From the NCBI GenBank assembly GCA_039933315.1, contig JBDTOI010000003.1:1-64000 (forward strand): 64,000 nucleotides of DNA. Reading direction: 5' to 3'. A model generated the notes under the pieces. The model searched no databases. It had not been told where the DNA came from and worked only from the letters and a program-made list of their open reading frames with translations. The stretch comes from DASXRU01 sp039933315. Its GTDB lineage: Bacteria; Acidobacteriota; Blastocatellia; Pyrinomonadales; Pyrinomonadaceae. Below are positions 16,771-26,058 of this stretch, piece after piece. Made by a program: the position numbers and the translations under genes. Every line of letters starts with the position of its first letter. Within the stretch, counting starts at the first letter, position 1.

Positions 16771-18687
16771 ATGAAGATCTCAAAACGTATAGTTTCTATA
16801 TTGCTACTGATCGCGCTCTCAGGCATTGGCCTCAGCGTAAATGCGCAGCAGCAGTCTTCGCGCAACAATACTCGCCAGGTGGGTGACATACTCCACCGGC
16901 TGACCCAGAGCTCACAAGACTTCCGCAGTTCTCTAACTGATGCCATCGAGAACCGGCGCGATGACAACCGGCCCGAGAATGATATCAATTCGTTCGAGCG
17001 TGATTTCGCCAACGCTACAGCTCAGTTGAACACTCGATTCACACGTGGCCGCGCCGGCATTGGCGACGTTCGCAATGTGCTGCAGAAGGCATCGGTGGTA
17101 AATGGCTTCATGAATCGCCATCGCCTGAACTCGCAGGCGCAGGACGACTGGGCTTCAGTGCGCACCAATCTTAACGCGCTGGCGAATGCCTATGGCGTAA
17201 CCTCGCAATTGAGCTCGCAGGCTGTGCCGCGGGGCAACTCAAATCGAGACTCGCGTCTGTCCGAGAACGAACTCGATCAGTTAATCGGACGGATCGAAGG
17301 CGGCGAGGACACGTTCCGTTTAAGTATTACGGATGCGTATGGTAAGACGCGCGGCGGGCAGATGCCTCGCCAAATCGGTATGTATGATTCCATGCGACTT
17401 CTGCATGACGCGACGACACAACTGCGTGCCCAGTTCAACGCCAGACAGCCACTCGGTACTTTTATCGAACGCGTGCTCGCGCGAGCGACACCGATTAACA
17501 CCTACATGCGCAACAACAGGCTAACCACCTCCGCGCAGAACAGTTGGTCAACTTTGCGTGAAGACCTGAACACGCTGGCCGGCGCACATAACCTCTCTGC
17601 GAGTTGGCAGAATGGGACCGACACGCTGGGGAATAACTTCAATAGTGGCCTAACCGGCACTTTCAGACTGGATGCAACCCGCAGCGACAACCCCCGGGAT
17701 ATCGCGGAACGCGCTACTCGCAGTCTTTCGAATAACGAACGGCAGGGTGTCTCTGATCGCATGCTGGCACGGCTCGAATCACCAGAGATGCTGGCAATCC
17801 AGCGCTCTGGTTCAACGATAACCCTTGCGTCATCGCGCGCTCAGCAGTCAACATTTCAAGCCGACGGCGTTGAGCGTCGCGAGCAAGTTGGGAATGGCCT
17901 TGCCAGCCGCGTAACCGCGACCTTGCAGGGCGACCGGTTGACCGTAAGATCGACCGGCTTCCGCGATACCGATTTCAATGTGACTTTCGAGTCCATCGAC
18001 AACGGCAGTGGTTTGCGCGTGAGGCGGGAAATATTGTCCGACCGGATGAACCAACCAGTAGTAGTTAACAGTGTCTATGAACGCACTTCGGATGCGGCGC
18101 AGTGGAATATTTTCAACGGCGCGCAACCAACCCTTGGTAACAGCAGCACCAGCAGCGGCGAATTCATCGTACGCGATGGTGAAACCGTAGTGGCCGTCCT
18201 GAACGAGGATCTAACCACGAAAACCGCAAGGCAGGGCGACCGGTTCACCATGACCGTGCGCCAGCCTGGTGAATACCAGGGTGCAATTATCGAGGGCACG
18301 GTAGGAACTGTAGAGACTGGTGGACGTTTGACGGGCCGGGCGGGGATATCGCTTAACTTCGACTCCATCCGCCTGCGTAATGGTCAAACCTACAGGTTTG
18401 CCGGAATCCTGGGGAACGTTCGCACTGTAAATGGCGACAACGTCCGGGTCGATAACGAAGGCAGCGCGCAGGGCGACAACCAGACCACACAAACAGTCCA
18501 GCGCGCAGGCATCGGTACCGCCATCGGCGCGATCATCGGCGCCATCGCCAGTGGCGGCAAAGGCGCTGCAATCGGCGGCATCATCGGCGCCGCGGGCGGG
18601 GCCGGATCGGTTTACGTTCAAGGCAAAGACAATCTCGAGCTCTTGAGCGGCACGGAACTGACGATTAGGGCAGGAGCGCCGAGGTAG
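16771..18687 (+). CDS. Secreted protein with duplicated helical domain and C-terminal glycine zipper
   Basis: 638 residues from ATG 16771 after gaaggaaag, with a signal peptide (MKISKRIVSILLLIALSGIG) ending near VNAQ. Two related helical units (about 30-155 and 165-290) share LTQSSQDFRSSLTDAI / LIGRIEGGEDTFRLSITDAY openings, N-x-x-M-R/NR middles and SxxxLRxDLNxLAxAH endings. A beta-rich part follows (TGTFRLDATRSDNPRDIAERA; RSGSTITLASSRAQQ). The last 70 residues hold a glycine zipper (GIGTAIGAIIGAIASGGKGA), which in other envelope proteins inserts in or tethers to membrane. No named family covers the whole. An envelope or matrix role is inferred. Confidence 0.75.
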   Translation: MKISKRIVSILLLIALSGIGLSVNAQQQSSRNNTRQVGDILHRLTQSSQDFRSSLTDAIENRRDDNRPENDINSFERDFANATAQLNTRFTRGRAGIGDVRNVLQKASVVNGFMNRHRLNSQAQDDWASVRTNLNALANAYGVTSQLSSQAVPRGNSNRDSRLSENELDQLIGRIEGGEDTFRLSITDAYGKTRGGQMPRQIGMYDSMRLLHDATTQLRAQFNARQPLGTFIERVLARATPINTYMRNNRLTTSAQNSWSTLREDLNTLAGAHNLSASWQNGTDTLGNNFNSGLTGTFRLDATRSDNPRDIAERATRSLSNNERQGVSDRMLARLESPEMLAIQRSGSTITLASSRAQQSTFQADGVERREQVGNGLASRVTATLQGDRLTVRSTGFRDTDFNVTFESIDNGSGLRVRREILSDRMNQPVVVNSVYERTSDAAQWNIFNGAQPTLGNSSTSSGEFIVRDGETVVAVLNEDLTTKTARQGDRFTMTVRQPGEYQGAIIEGTVGTVETGGRLTGRAGISLNFDSIRLRNGQTYRFAGILGNVRTVNGDNVRVDNEGSAQGDNQTTQTVQRAGIGTAIGAIIGAIASGGKGAAIGGIIGAAGGAGSVYVQGKDNLELLSGTELTIRAGAPR

Positions 18688-18744
18688 TTAACCAGCGGGT
18701 TAAGCTCTTCGTTTGCAAAAGGACGAGGTTGCAAGCTGAGGGGG

Positions 18745-18788
18745 GGGTTGAATGCTCAAGCAAGGGCATTCAACCCTTTTCTTTTCTT
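18745..18788 (+). terminator. Rho-independent terminator
   Basis: Stem gggttgaatgc (18745-18755) and gcattcaaccc (18766-18776), followed by ttttcttttctt. It lies 58 bases after the stop of the glycine-zipper gene. Confidence 0.9.
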
Positions 18789-18848
18789 GATACTTGATAT
18801 TCCCACAGTGATCCATGCAACTCCGGTAACCTTCAACGGGGCGTCATT

Positions 18849-19004
18849 CCCCTCCCTTTGGGAGGGGTTAGGGGAGGGACGAAGTTAGGACGATGTAACG
18901 CGAAACGAAACGTTCGCGCGCGGGCTTAAGCCCGCGCGCGCGGCTGCGTTGGAGCAGTGGCTACAAGCCCTCCCCTAACCCCTCCCATGGGGAGGGGGAC
19001 AAAG
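18849..19004. repeat. Inverted pair of CCCTCCCCTAACCCC repeats around a GC palindrome
   Basis: ccctccctttgggaggggtt at about 18851 and ccctcccctaacccctccc at 18968 are the same repeat facing each other. Between them, about 18916-18941, is a perfect 26-base palindrome with half cgcgcgcgggctt. A coding relative of this family is insertion 2 in the helicase gene. Confidence 0.8.
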
Positions 19005-19106
19005 CTACTTTCCTCTCACCTCCATCAGTGCAGTACTTTGGTGGCATCGACTGGCAACGACTCGTGATCCTTCAACATCCACCGGGACACCCTTGCATTT
19101 CACGTT

Positions 19107-19249
19107 CGCAAACTAACAGTTTGCGTTACAATGCTCCGACTTCAAACACAGATCTGCGGGAACGCAAACTATTAGTTTGCGTGAGTAACCGTAATTGCTG
19201 GTGGGGGCTAACAAGCTTCCATCGCAGCGTCGCAAACTAATAGTTTGGG
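19107..19249. repeat. Three palindromic CGCAAACTA-TAGTTTGCG units before the aquaporin gene
   Basis: Units at 19107-19125 (cgcaaactaacagtttgcg), 19163-19181 (cgcaaactattagtttgcg) and 19231-19249 (cgcaaactaatagtttggg), at 56 and 68 base steps. The last ends 18 bases before the aquaporin start codon, so it would form a hairpin next to the ribosome binding site or offer an operator there. It could also be just a small dispersed repeat. Confidence 0.75.
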
Positions 19250-19267
19250 TTACATCAGGGGGTAATC

Positions 19268-20011
19268 ATGAACAAATACTTTGCTGAACTGGTTGGCACT
19301 TTCGTCCTGGTATTTGCGAGTTGCGGCAGCGCCGTACTGGCGGGAGACAAGATTGGCTTTCTGGGTGTTTCGCTCGCCTTCGGTCTTTCTTTGCTGGCAA
19401 TGATATATGCCATCGGACCAATTTCCGGTTGCCATATCAACCCCGCCGTCACGGTCGGGTTGCTAATTACCAGGAAGATGAACCCGAAGGATGCGCCCGG
19501 CTATATCGGGGCGCAAATCGCCGGCGCCATTATCGCCTCCGCCGTACTGTTGCTCATCGTCCAGGGAGCACCCAACGGTTACGATCCGGCAGTCGCAGGC
19601 TTTGCCGCAAACGGTTACGGGCTGCACTCGCCGGGCGGCTACAGCTTACAATCCGCGTTGCTGGTCGAGATTGTGCTGACGTTCCTGCTGGTGTTTACAG
19701 TGTTAGGCGCCACCGACCTGCGCGCGCCGGTTGGCTTTGCCGGAATCGCCATTGGTCTGGTGCTAACGCTGATCCACCTGGTCGGTATTCCCGTAACCAA
19801 CACGTCCGTGAATCCGGCTCGCAGTATTGGACCGGCGCTCTTCGTGCGCGGATGGGCCTTGAGCCAGCTCTGGTTATTTATCATCGCGCCAATAATCGGC
19901 GCAGCGATCGCGGCGGGTGTATACATGGTTACTCATCGGCCCGCGACACAGATAACTGCCAGGGAAGCGGAGCGCGCACTGGATAGCGAACAGGCTGAGA
20001 GGCGGCTCTGA
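19268..20011 (+). CDS. aqpZ: Aquaporin (MIP family)
   Basis: 247 residues with six predicted membrane segments and the two pore NPA boxes, GCHINPAVTVG (residues about 55-65) and TSVNPARSIGPAL (about 178-190). The opening KYFAELVGTFVLVFASCGSAV is typical of the AqpZ branch, and the second box followed by RSIGPAL favours water over glycerol transport. The C-terminus carries an unusual charged cytoplasmic tail (ITAREAERALDSEQAERRL). The start ATG 19268 follows caggggg at good spacing. It is a lone gene, possibly controlled through the three upstream palindromes. Confidence 0.93.
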   Translation: MNKYFAELVGTFVLVFASCGSAVLAGDKIGFLGVSLAFGLSLLAMIYAIGPISGCHINPAVTVGLLITRKMNPKDAPGYIGAQIAGAIIASAVLLLIVQGAPNGYDPAVAGFAANGYGLHSPGGYSLQSALLVEIVLTFLLVFTVLGATDLRAPVGFAGIAIGLVLTLIHLVGIPVTNTSVNPARSIGPALFVRGWALSQLWLFIIAPIIGAAIAAGVYMVTHRPATQITAREAERALDSEQAERRL

Positions 20012-20149
20012 TATTTTAGTGCCGCCGGGCTGCGGTTCGGTAAGAAATTTGGCCGCAAATATACCCGCGCCAGAAACATAAGAATGGCGCAGGGTGGATC
20101 TTTTGGGCCCAGGAACCGGAAGCTGACGCAAGGAAGAAGTAGCGCTAAG

Positions 20150-20221
20150 CGGAAGCCCGTTAGCGAGGGCTCCTCTCGAGCAGCTTCAGGAGCCCTCCCT
20201 CATGGTCGGGCTTCTGCCTGG
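20150..20221. repeat. CCAGGCAGAAG element, near full copy
   Basis: gcggaagcccgttagcgagg and gagccctccctcatggtcgg with cttctgcctgg form inverted arms. It ends exactly at the stop codon of the small glycine-zipper gene on the minus strand. Confidence 0.8.
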
Positions 20222-20222
20222 T

Positions 20223-20501
20223 CTAATAGCGTCGGCGATGACGCTTGCGAATCTTGTAGGTGTAGAGTGCTCCGCTTCCTGCTCCAACCCCGGTACCTAT
20301 AAGCGCGCCCTTCTTTCCGCCGGCGATGCCGCCAATGCCCGCACCTGCCGCCGTTGTTCCGGCTACCGTTAACTTATCCCGGTGCTTCTGCCAGAAACTC
20401 CGCGAATGACGTTGGCGGCGGTGACGCCTTTGCCCCGATACGCTCGGAACGACCAACCCCAAAACGGCAAACATCAACATTAAGACGAGAAACTTTTTCA
20501 T
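20223..20501 (-). CDS. Small secreted glycine-zipper protein
   Basis: 92 residues. It has a signal peptide (MKKFLVLMLMFAVLGLVVPS), a very basic stretch (QRRHRRQRHSRSFWQKHRDK) and a glycine zipper (TAAGAGIGGIAGGKKGALIG, then TGVGAGSGALYTYKIRKRH). ATG 20501 follows ggag. Short proteins of this type are common in Acidobacteria and presumably associate with the envelope. It shares the zipper theme with the 638-residue protein at 16771. Confidence 0.8.
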   Translation of the reverse strand: MKKFLVLMLMFAVLGLVVPSVSGQRRHRRQRHSRSFWQKHRDKLTVAGTTAAGAGIGGIAGGKKGALIGTGVGAGSGALYTYKIRKRHRRRY

Positions 20502-20559
20502 GCTTTACTCCAATTCAGATCGACAGTTGTTGTTGTGAAAAGCTTATTTGCGTCAGGTG

Positions 20560-22248
20560 CTACACAACTACAGCGTTGCCGTTACGCTCGGCAAGACTGG
20601 CCACCACGGTTGTTAAGTTACGGGGCTCGATCGGCTTCGCGATATGGGTCTGATAGCCCGCCAGGAGCACACGTCTCCGCGCTTCGATTCCGGCGTAAGC
20701 CGTCAGTGCCGCCGCTGGAATTCTGCCCCCACTCTCTTCGGGCAGCTCCCGCACTTTGCTGATCAGGGAATAGCCATCCATGTGCGGCATCCCAATGTCG
20801 CTCACCAGCACGTCGAATCGTTGTCGCTCAAGTTCTTCCAGTGCTTCGGAGGCTGAGCCGACAGAAACCACTTCAGCCTCCCGGCCGGTTAGGACGGCCA
20901 CTACGAGCTCGCGCGCGTCCGCTTCATCATCGACAACCAGCACTCGCAGACCATTAAGCGATGGTTGCGGTTCGGTCGAAGTTTTCCCAGCGGTCGCCGG
21001 GACGGGCTTGTCTTCACTTGCTTCGTAGTTCGCACTCCGCACGGGTAATACGACTTTAAAAGTAGTGCCTTCTCCTATGCCCGGACTTTCGGCCGTCACT
21101 GTGCCGCCATGTAGCTCAACCAGCTGCCGTACGATGGAGAGCCCGAGGCCAAGTCCGCCATGATTGCGGGTGGTGGATGAGTCGGACTGGCGAAAGCGGT
21201 CGAATACGTGAGGCAGGAGGTCCGCGTCAATGCCTAACCCCGTGTCATTGATGGTGATCCTGACCTGCGAGTCAACATGCTCCAACAGAACGCGTACCTG
21301 ACCGCCGGGTGAAGTAAATTTGATCGCGTTGGTTAGTAAATTCCAGACAACCTGTTGCAGCCGGTCGGGGTCGCCTGAGATCGGCCTGACGCTTGAATCA
21401 AGCTCAGTCTGAATATTGATGACCCTCGCCTCTGCTGCCGGACGCAGGCCCTCAATTACGGCCTGGATCAACGGCGCAAGTTCTACCTGCCGCACCTCGA
21501 GGCGGAGCTTGCCCGTGATAATGCGCGAGACGTCGAGCAAATCGTCAATCAGCTGTCTTTGCGCGCGCGCGTTACGCAGGATAATTTCCACGGCATGGGT
21601 TGATTCTACCGGGCCCAGATTGCCGTCTGCGAGCATCTGCGACCAGCCGAGTATCGAGGTCAAGGGAGTACGCAATTCATGGGACAGTAAGGCCAGGAAC
21701 TCATCCTTGATTGAATTAGCTCGATCAGCCTGGGCTTGCGCCGCTATGGCGCTCTCCAGGAGCAGGGTGCATTCGTGCTGGGCTCGCTTACGTTCACTTA
21801 TGTCGCGGATGTTGCATTGGATAACCTGATCGTCGCCTTCATCATAGACGTTGCAGATGAACTCGACCTCCCGGAGCTCTCCCCTGGTAGTTTCCAGCGG
21901 TAAGTCCTCGTAGCGAATAAAGCCTTTCTCCTGCAACTCTCGAAACGCGTCCTGGCTTGCCTTCTTGTCGTTGAAGAAACCGATTTCCCAAAGTTCTTTC
22001 CCCAGGAATTCGTCACGAGCGTAACCCAATAACTCCGCCATGAAAGGGTTCACGTCGGTGATTTTTAGAGTGGCGGCGTTAAGGATAAGGATTCCGTCGC
22101 GGGCAGCCTCGAACAAGCGCCGGTAACGAACCTCTGAAGTACGTAGCCCTTCGCGCGGCCGCTTGGGCGCAGAAGGGTCATTAGGCGCTCGGGAAAGCGC
22201 GTCAGTCGCCGGGAATGGTAGTGGGGCAGCTGATTTCACAGGTGACAT
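20560..22248 (-). CDS. Hybrid sensor histidine kinase with PAS and receiver domains
   Basis: 562 residues and no membrane segment, so cytosolic. A PAS domain (about 40-155: YRRLFEAARDGILILNAATL, ending IRDISERKRAQ) is followed by HisKA with LSHELRTP and phosphoacceptor H190. The ATPase domain has N-box LLTNAIKF about 304-311, DTGLGI 335-340 and GGLGLGLSIV. A receiver domain (about 434-555) has acidic D440/D441, phosphoacceptor D484 and K538. Phosphate would pass from H190 to D484 or out to a partner. No output gene is adjacent, so it is an orphan. ATG 22248 follows ggagcgctcca. Confidence 0.93.
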   Translation of the reverse strand: MSPVKSAAPLPFPATDALSRAPNDPSAPKRPREGLRTSEVRYRRLFEAARDGILILNAATLKITDVNPFMAELLGYARDEFLGKELWEIGFFNDKKASQDAFRELQEKGFIRYEDLPLETTRGELREVEFICNVYDEGDDQVIQCNIRDISERKRAQHECTLLLESAIAAQAQADRANSIKDEFLALLSHELRTPLTSILGWSQMLADGNLGPVESTHAVEIILRNARAQRQLIDDLLDVSRIITGKLRLEVRQVELAPLIQAVIEGLRPAAEARVINIQTELDSSVRPISGDPDRLQQVVWNLLTNAIKFTSPGGQVRVLLEHVDSQVRITINDTGLGIDADLLPHVFDRFRQSDSSTTRNHGGLGLGLSIVRQLVELHGGTVTAESPGIGEGTTFKVVLPVRSANYEASEDKPVPATAGKTSTEPQPSLNGLRVLVVDDEADARELVVAVLTGREAEVVSVGSASEALEELERQRFDVLVSDIGMPHMDGYSLISKVRELPEESGGRIPAAALTAYAGIEARRRVLLAGYQTHIAKPIEPRNLTTVVASLAERNGNAVVV

Positions 22249-22693
22249 TGGAGCGCTCCGGCCTAATCAAGCTAGGAAAGAGACGGCAGACAGACGAGTA
22301 ATGAATGGTGTCTAGCTCGATATAGGTGACGAGAACGCGTTTTTAACACGGGCGGGGAGGAGCTGTCAGTGCGCTGCCGCACATACCCGGGTCGCACCTA
22401 ACGTTGCGGGCTATTTGACTCAACCGCGGTGCCAATGAGCGCTGCAAGGGCCCCAGGCGTTCCGCCCTGGCTACCACGCAAGAAAGGGGGGGGCGTCCAC
22501 GGACGGGACGCCCCTCCGAATTTACAATAGGAAAGGCTAATTGCTCGCGGCCCGGCCTTTCTCCTTAGCCCCGACCCTTCGTCTCAATCTCGATCGATGA
22601 GTTTCGAGAAGCGGCTTCTCGCTCCCATCCTTCGTTTCTTCCTGATAGAGGAAGGCGAGTTTGTTCTCGTCGAATGCTTCGGTTGAACTCTAC
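22249..22693. other. Intergenic region with GTGCG-N4-CGCAC palindrome and repeats
   Basis: gtgcg-ctgc-cgcac (22369-22382) lies about 120 bases before the kinase start, and a matching palindrome is at 34180 before a response regulator gene. ggggcgtccacggacgggac at 22487 belongs to the GGGGCG repeat family. The stretch 22560-22690 reads open on the minus strand (AFDENKLAFLYQEETKDGSE...) but has no start codon. It is not called. Confidence 0.5.
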
Positions 22694-23530
22694 TTATGCA
22701 CCCTCGGCCCGCGCTTTGAGTAGTACCTCGCTGACCGGAGCCATGCTCGCCTTTTGATTTTCCTGACGTTCAGTAAACAGAGGCGCAGCCTGTTCCGAAC
22801 GTCCGGAAGGCTGCCCTTCCGCGGTGGGGATTCCTCCCGTTTCCATCAGCTGTTTCAGACGCTTCAAATTGTGCTCGATCAATTGACCCGGCTCGGTGCC
22901 GAAGAGTTTTGCCAGCAGCATACCGGCCGTGCCGCCCGGCGCGTTGTAATTCACGGTGACCTTCACCTCGGTGCCGCGGCCGCCGGGAACTTCTGTGAAA
23001 TGCACTGTGCCGGCGTTATCAACATCCGCGTGCGAAAGCGAGCGCCAGGCAATAAACTCGTTCTCCTTCTCATTCAATATCTCCGCGTCCCATTCAATGC
23101 TTTTGCCGCCCGGGCCTTTGGCTACCCAGTGAGACCGGTTCATGCTAAGGGGCGTTACCGACTCAAGGTTCTCCATGAAGCGCGGCAGGTTCTCCAGGTT
23201 GCGCCAGAAGTTGTACAACTCCGCCGGCGTGCTGTTGATGGTGATTGATTTCTCAACGTGAAAATCTTTCGCCACGTGCTCCGAGTTTCGAGAATGCGCC
23301 GTATTGATTCCCAGAGCTTGATAGGCTTCGCAGTACCCCCTGGCGCCGCGAGCGAGCAGACCGCCCCCCGCCAGGCGCAGCAGAAAGCCCAGCTTGGATC
23401 CTTTCTTCAACGAGTAAGCGATTAAGGCCCCGCCGCCGATGACGCTGGCTATGCGTTCAACCTTCCCCACATTGGTGTTGTCGTTTTCCAGTCCAACAAA
23501 ACCGGTAAGAGTCCGAGTTAATGTATTCAT
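22694..23530 (-). CDS. DUF2892-like membrane segment plus SRPBCC (START-like) domain protein
   Basis: 278 residues. The N-terminus (GKVERIASVIGGGALIAYSL, GFLLRLAGGGLLARGARGYC) is a short two-helix membrane unit of the DUF2892/YgaP kind. Residues about 90-235 form an SRPBCC hydrophobic-cavity domain of the cyclase/dehydrase type (HVEKSITINSTPAELYNFWR, ENLPRFMENLESVTPL, WDAEILNEKENEFIAWRSL). The C-terminal tail is polar. Such proteins bind lipids or other hydrophobic ligands, but none is known for this architecture. ATG 23530 follows aaggaaac. It lies with the Kup gene on the same strand but 300 bases away, so it is probably transcribed separately. Confidence 0.85.
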   Translation of the reverse strand: MNTLTRTLTGFVGLENDNTNVGKVERIASVIGGGALIAYSLKKGSKLGFLLRLAGGGLLARGARGYCEAYQALGINTAHSRNSEHVAKDFHVEKSITINSTPAELYNFWRNLENLPRFMENLESVTPLSMNRSHWVAKGPGGKSIEWDAEILNEKENEFIAWRSLSHADVDNAGTVHFTEVPGGRGTEVKVTVNYNAPGGTAGMLLAKLFGTEPGQLIEHNLKRLKQLMETGGIPTAEGQPSGRSEQAAPLFTERQENQKASMAPVSEVLLKARAEGA

Positions 23531-23848
23531 GTTTCCTTTTCTCCCTTGGTTCGGAACGTAATTAAGTTTTAGTTTCTATTCGTTTCTCATAAGGCAGAGG
23601 TGAGTAGCCAGGGCTGTAGCCTTCCGGTACGAACCGCCCGCTCACAATGTCCTCTTCGCCATCGCCCGCACACGAGCACTTGGCGATTCTGTCCGAGAAA
23701 ACAGTTTCAAGGGATAGGGAGCAAACTCAGTGCCGTAGATTTTGAATTGATAGGATGAAGGACTGGGACAGCGACGGTGGCAGGAATTTCACAACCATTT
23801 GATGCGCCTTTGCGCGAAACTGCTTCTCGGGAAGGCGAAGGTAGAGAG
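23531..23848. other. Intergenic gap between the Kup and SRPBCC genes
   Basis: 318 bases. gcgcctttgcgcgaaactgc (23806) is a short repeat also seen near 57044 and in reverse at 13993. A 27-codon GTG frame at 23562-23645 (minus) is too weak to call. Nothing else is supported. Confidence 0.5.
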
Positions 23849-25780
23849 TTAGATCTCGATCTGCGACCCCATCTCTACTACCCGGTCCGGCGGCAGGCAG
23901 AAATACGCTGTAGCGCTGGTGGCATTCTGTGAGATAAGCGCGAAGATTCTTTCACGCCATAGCGCCATGCCCGGACGTTTGGAGGCGATGATTGTTTCGC
24001 GTCCCAGGAAGTAGGTGATCTCTTTCCGGTCGAAAACCAGACCGGGTACTTCTGCAATCTCAAGCGCCTTGGGGATGTCCGGATCTTCCATGAACCCGTA
24101 AAACACGCGCAGGCGGTAAAACCCATTGCCCACGGGTTCAATTTCCACTCGCTCGTGGAGCGCCACGTACGGCACTAGCCTGGTTTTCACAGTTAAGAAG
24201 AGCACATGCTGGTGCAGGATCTTGTTGTGCTCAAGGTTGTTCACCAGGGCCGGCGGTGTTCTGGTGGCATTCCCGTTCATGAAGATGGCAATGCCGGACA
24301 CGCGTAGCGGCTTAAGGCGGGCTACCTCCTGCAGAAAGTCTTCCAGCGGTTGCGCATCCTGTTGAATCCGTTCCGCCAGGATTCGCCTTCCCTTCTTCCA
24401 TGTGGTCATTACCACAAAGACCCCCGCCGCCAACAGCAATGGGAACCATCCTCCCTGGGCCACCTTGATGATGTTGGCACCGAAGAACGCGAGGTCGATT
24501 ATCAGTAAGAAGGCGGCCAGCAGGCCCGCACTCACCAGGCTCCACCCCCAACGGTCGCGGGCGACGACATAAAACAAGATCGTGGTAATGACCATCGTCG
24601 AAGTGACCGCGACGCCGTAAGCTGCAGCGAGGTTACTGGAGGTGCGGAAGCCCACCACGATAGCGACACATCCCATCAACAGCGCCCAATTGACCGCCGG
24701 GATGTATATCTGGCCGTACTCCGTGATCGAGGTGTGGTTAATCTTCAGGCGTGGACTGAAACCCAATTGTATCGCCTGCATCGTCAGTGAATAGGCCCCG
24801 GTAATCACAGCCTGGGACGCGATCACAGCCGCCGCCGTGGCGAGGACAATCAATGGGTAGAGGGCCCATCCCGGCGCCAGGCGGTAGAAAGGGTTTTCAG
24901 CTGCCAGGGGATTTTCCAGGAGTAAAGCGCCCTGGCCGAAGTAATTCATTAGCAGGGCCGGCAATACGATGGTGAACCAAACCAAACGAATAGGACGTAA
25001 TCCGAAATGGCCCATATCAGCGTAAAGTGCTTCGCCTCCCGTGACCACCAGAAACACCGAGCCCAGAATCAGGAATCCATGCCAGCCGTTACGCACAAAA
25101 AACTCAACGCCGTGAAGGGGGTTGATAGCAGCGAGTACCTGCGGGTAGCGAACGACCTGGACCACGCCCAGCACGGCTAGCGCGGCGAACCATATCAACA
25201 TGATTGGTCCAAATACTTTGCCGATCTTGGCGGTTCCGCGTCTTTGAAAGAGGAACAGCGCGACCAGAATCAAAATCGTAATCGGCACCACATAGGAGTG
25301 GAGTCGCGGGGCCGCGACGGTTAACCCTTCAGTGGCGCTGAGCACGGAGATCGCCGGCGTAATCATGCCGTCGCCGTAGAGCAGAGCGGCTCCGAAGATG
25401 CCCATCAAAATCAATAGCCAACGCTCGCTTTTGCCCGAAGGCTTGATCGGTGTGGCCAACGCCGTTAGCGAGAGAATACCGCCTTCGCCATGATTGTCAG
25501 CGTGCAGCACGAAGACGAGGTACTTGATAGAAATGATAATTATGAGCGCCCAAAAGATCAGTGACAAAACGCCGAGCACGTTGGCGGGGAAAGGAGTGAT
25601 CGAATGTGGCCCGTGGAAACATTCACGCAAAGCGTAGAGCGGGCTGGTGCCAATGTCACCGTACACGACGCCGAGGGCGGCCAGGGAAAGAACAAACAGG
25701 TACTTGCCTCGCGCCGTCACGCGCGGCACGTGTCCGGTTGTAGTGGTAGCGTGGATATCCGAAGCTGGTGATTCCGACAT
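23849..25780 (-). CDS. kup: Kup-type low-affinity potassium uptake permease
   Basis: 643 residues, the normal Kup length. The signature LGVVYGDIGTSPLYALRECF is near residues 37-56. About 12 membrane segments follow to residue about 450, including DNHGEGGILSL (about 94-104) and GDGMITPAISVL, then a soluble C-terminal domain ending near MGSQIEI. KUP proteins import K+ in symport with protons in the inner membrane. No Trk or Kdp gene is nearby. I looked for a c-di-AMP-type leader upstream and cannot support one by eye. Confidence 0.95.
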   Translation of the reverse strand: MSESPASDIHATTTTGHVPRVTARGKYLFVLSLAALGVVYGDIGTSPLYALRECFHGPHSITPFPANVLGVLSLIFWALIIIISIKYLVFVLHADNHGEGGILSLTALATPIKPSGKSERWLLILMGIFGAALLYGDGMITPAISVLSATEGLTVAAPRLHSYVVPITILILVALFLFQRRGTAKIGKVFGPIMLIWFAALAVLGVVQVVRYPQVLAAINPLHGVEFFVRNGWHGFLILGSVFLVVTGGEALYADMGHFGLRPIRLVWFTIVLPALLMNYFGQGALLLENPLAAENPFYRLAPGWALYPLIVLATAAAVIASQAVITGAYSLTMQAIQLGFSPRLKINHTSITEYGQIYIPAVNWALLMGCVAIVVGFRTSSNLAAAYGVAVTSTMVITTILFYVVARDRWGWSLVSAGLLAAFLLIIDLAFFGANIIKVAQGGWFPLLLAAGVFVVMTTWKKGRRILAERIQQDAQPLEDFLQEVARLKPLRVSGIAIFMNGNATRTPPALVNNLEHNKILHQHVLFLTVKTRLVPYVALHERVEIEPVGNGFYRLRVFYGFMEDPDIPKALEIAEVPGLVFDRKEITYFLGRETIIASKRPGMALWRERIFALISQNATSATAYFCLPPDRVVEMGSQIEI

Positions 25781-26058
25781 TTGGCCCCGCGAGCGCTGAT
25801 AGAGATCGTCTTACGTTCACGGTCCTGGCCGCAGAACTTCTCCCGAAAGGTACGTAGGGGGTGAATTGCGCGGAATAGAATGCCATAAAACTTATGGTGA
25901 GTGAAATTGAAATTAGGACAACGACCATTGTTCAATTACCGGTCCGGCAGACGTGGGGCGGAATCACTTTTGCAGAATGGGTATCGGCAACATAAACTAC
26001 CGGCGCCATTGCTGAGAGGAATCCAGGGTTAAGCGAGTAACGATCAAGGGAGGAACAT

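Noticed and set aside
22560..22690. Open minus-strand frame (AFDENKLAFLYQEETKDGSE...) after the SRPBCC gene
   Set aside because: No start codon after the preceding stop and no ribosome binding site. It could be a remnant but cannot be supported.
23562..23645. 27-codon GTG frame (MSGRFVPEGYSPGYSPLPYE...)
   Set aside because: The composition looks protein-like and gagga precedes the GTG, but it is too short, and without a homologue it cannot be told from chance.
25781..26058. c-di-AMP riboswitch before kup
   Set aside because: I looked for the conserved core but could not identify it by eye. A covariance-model search would decide.
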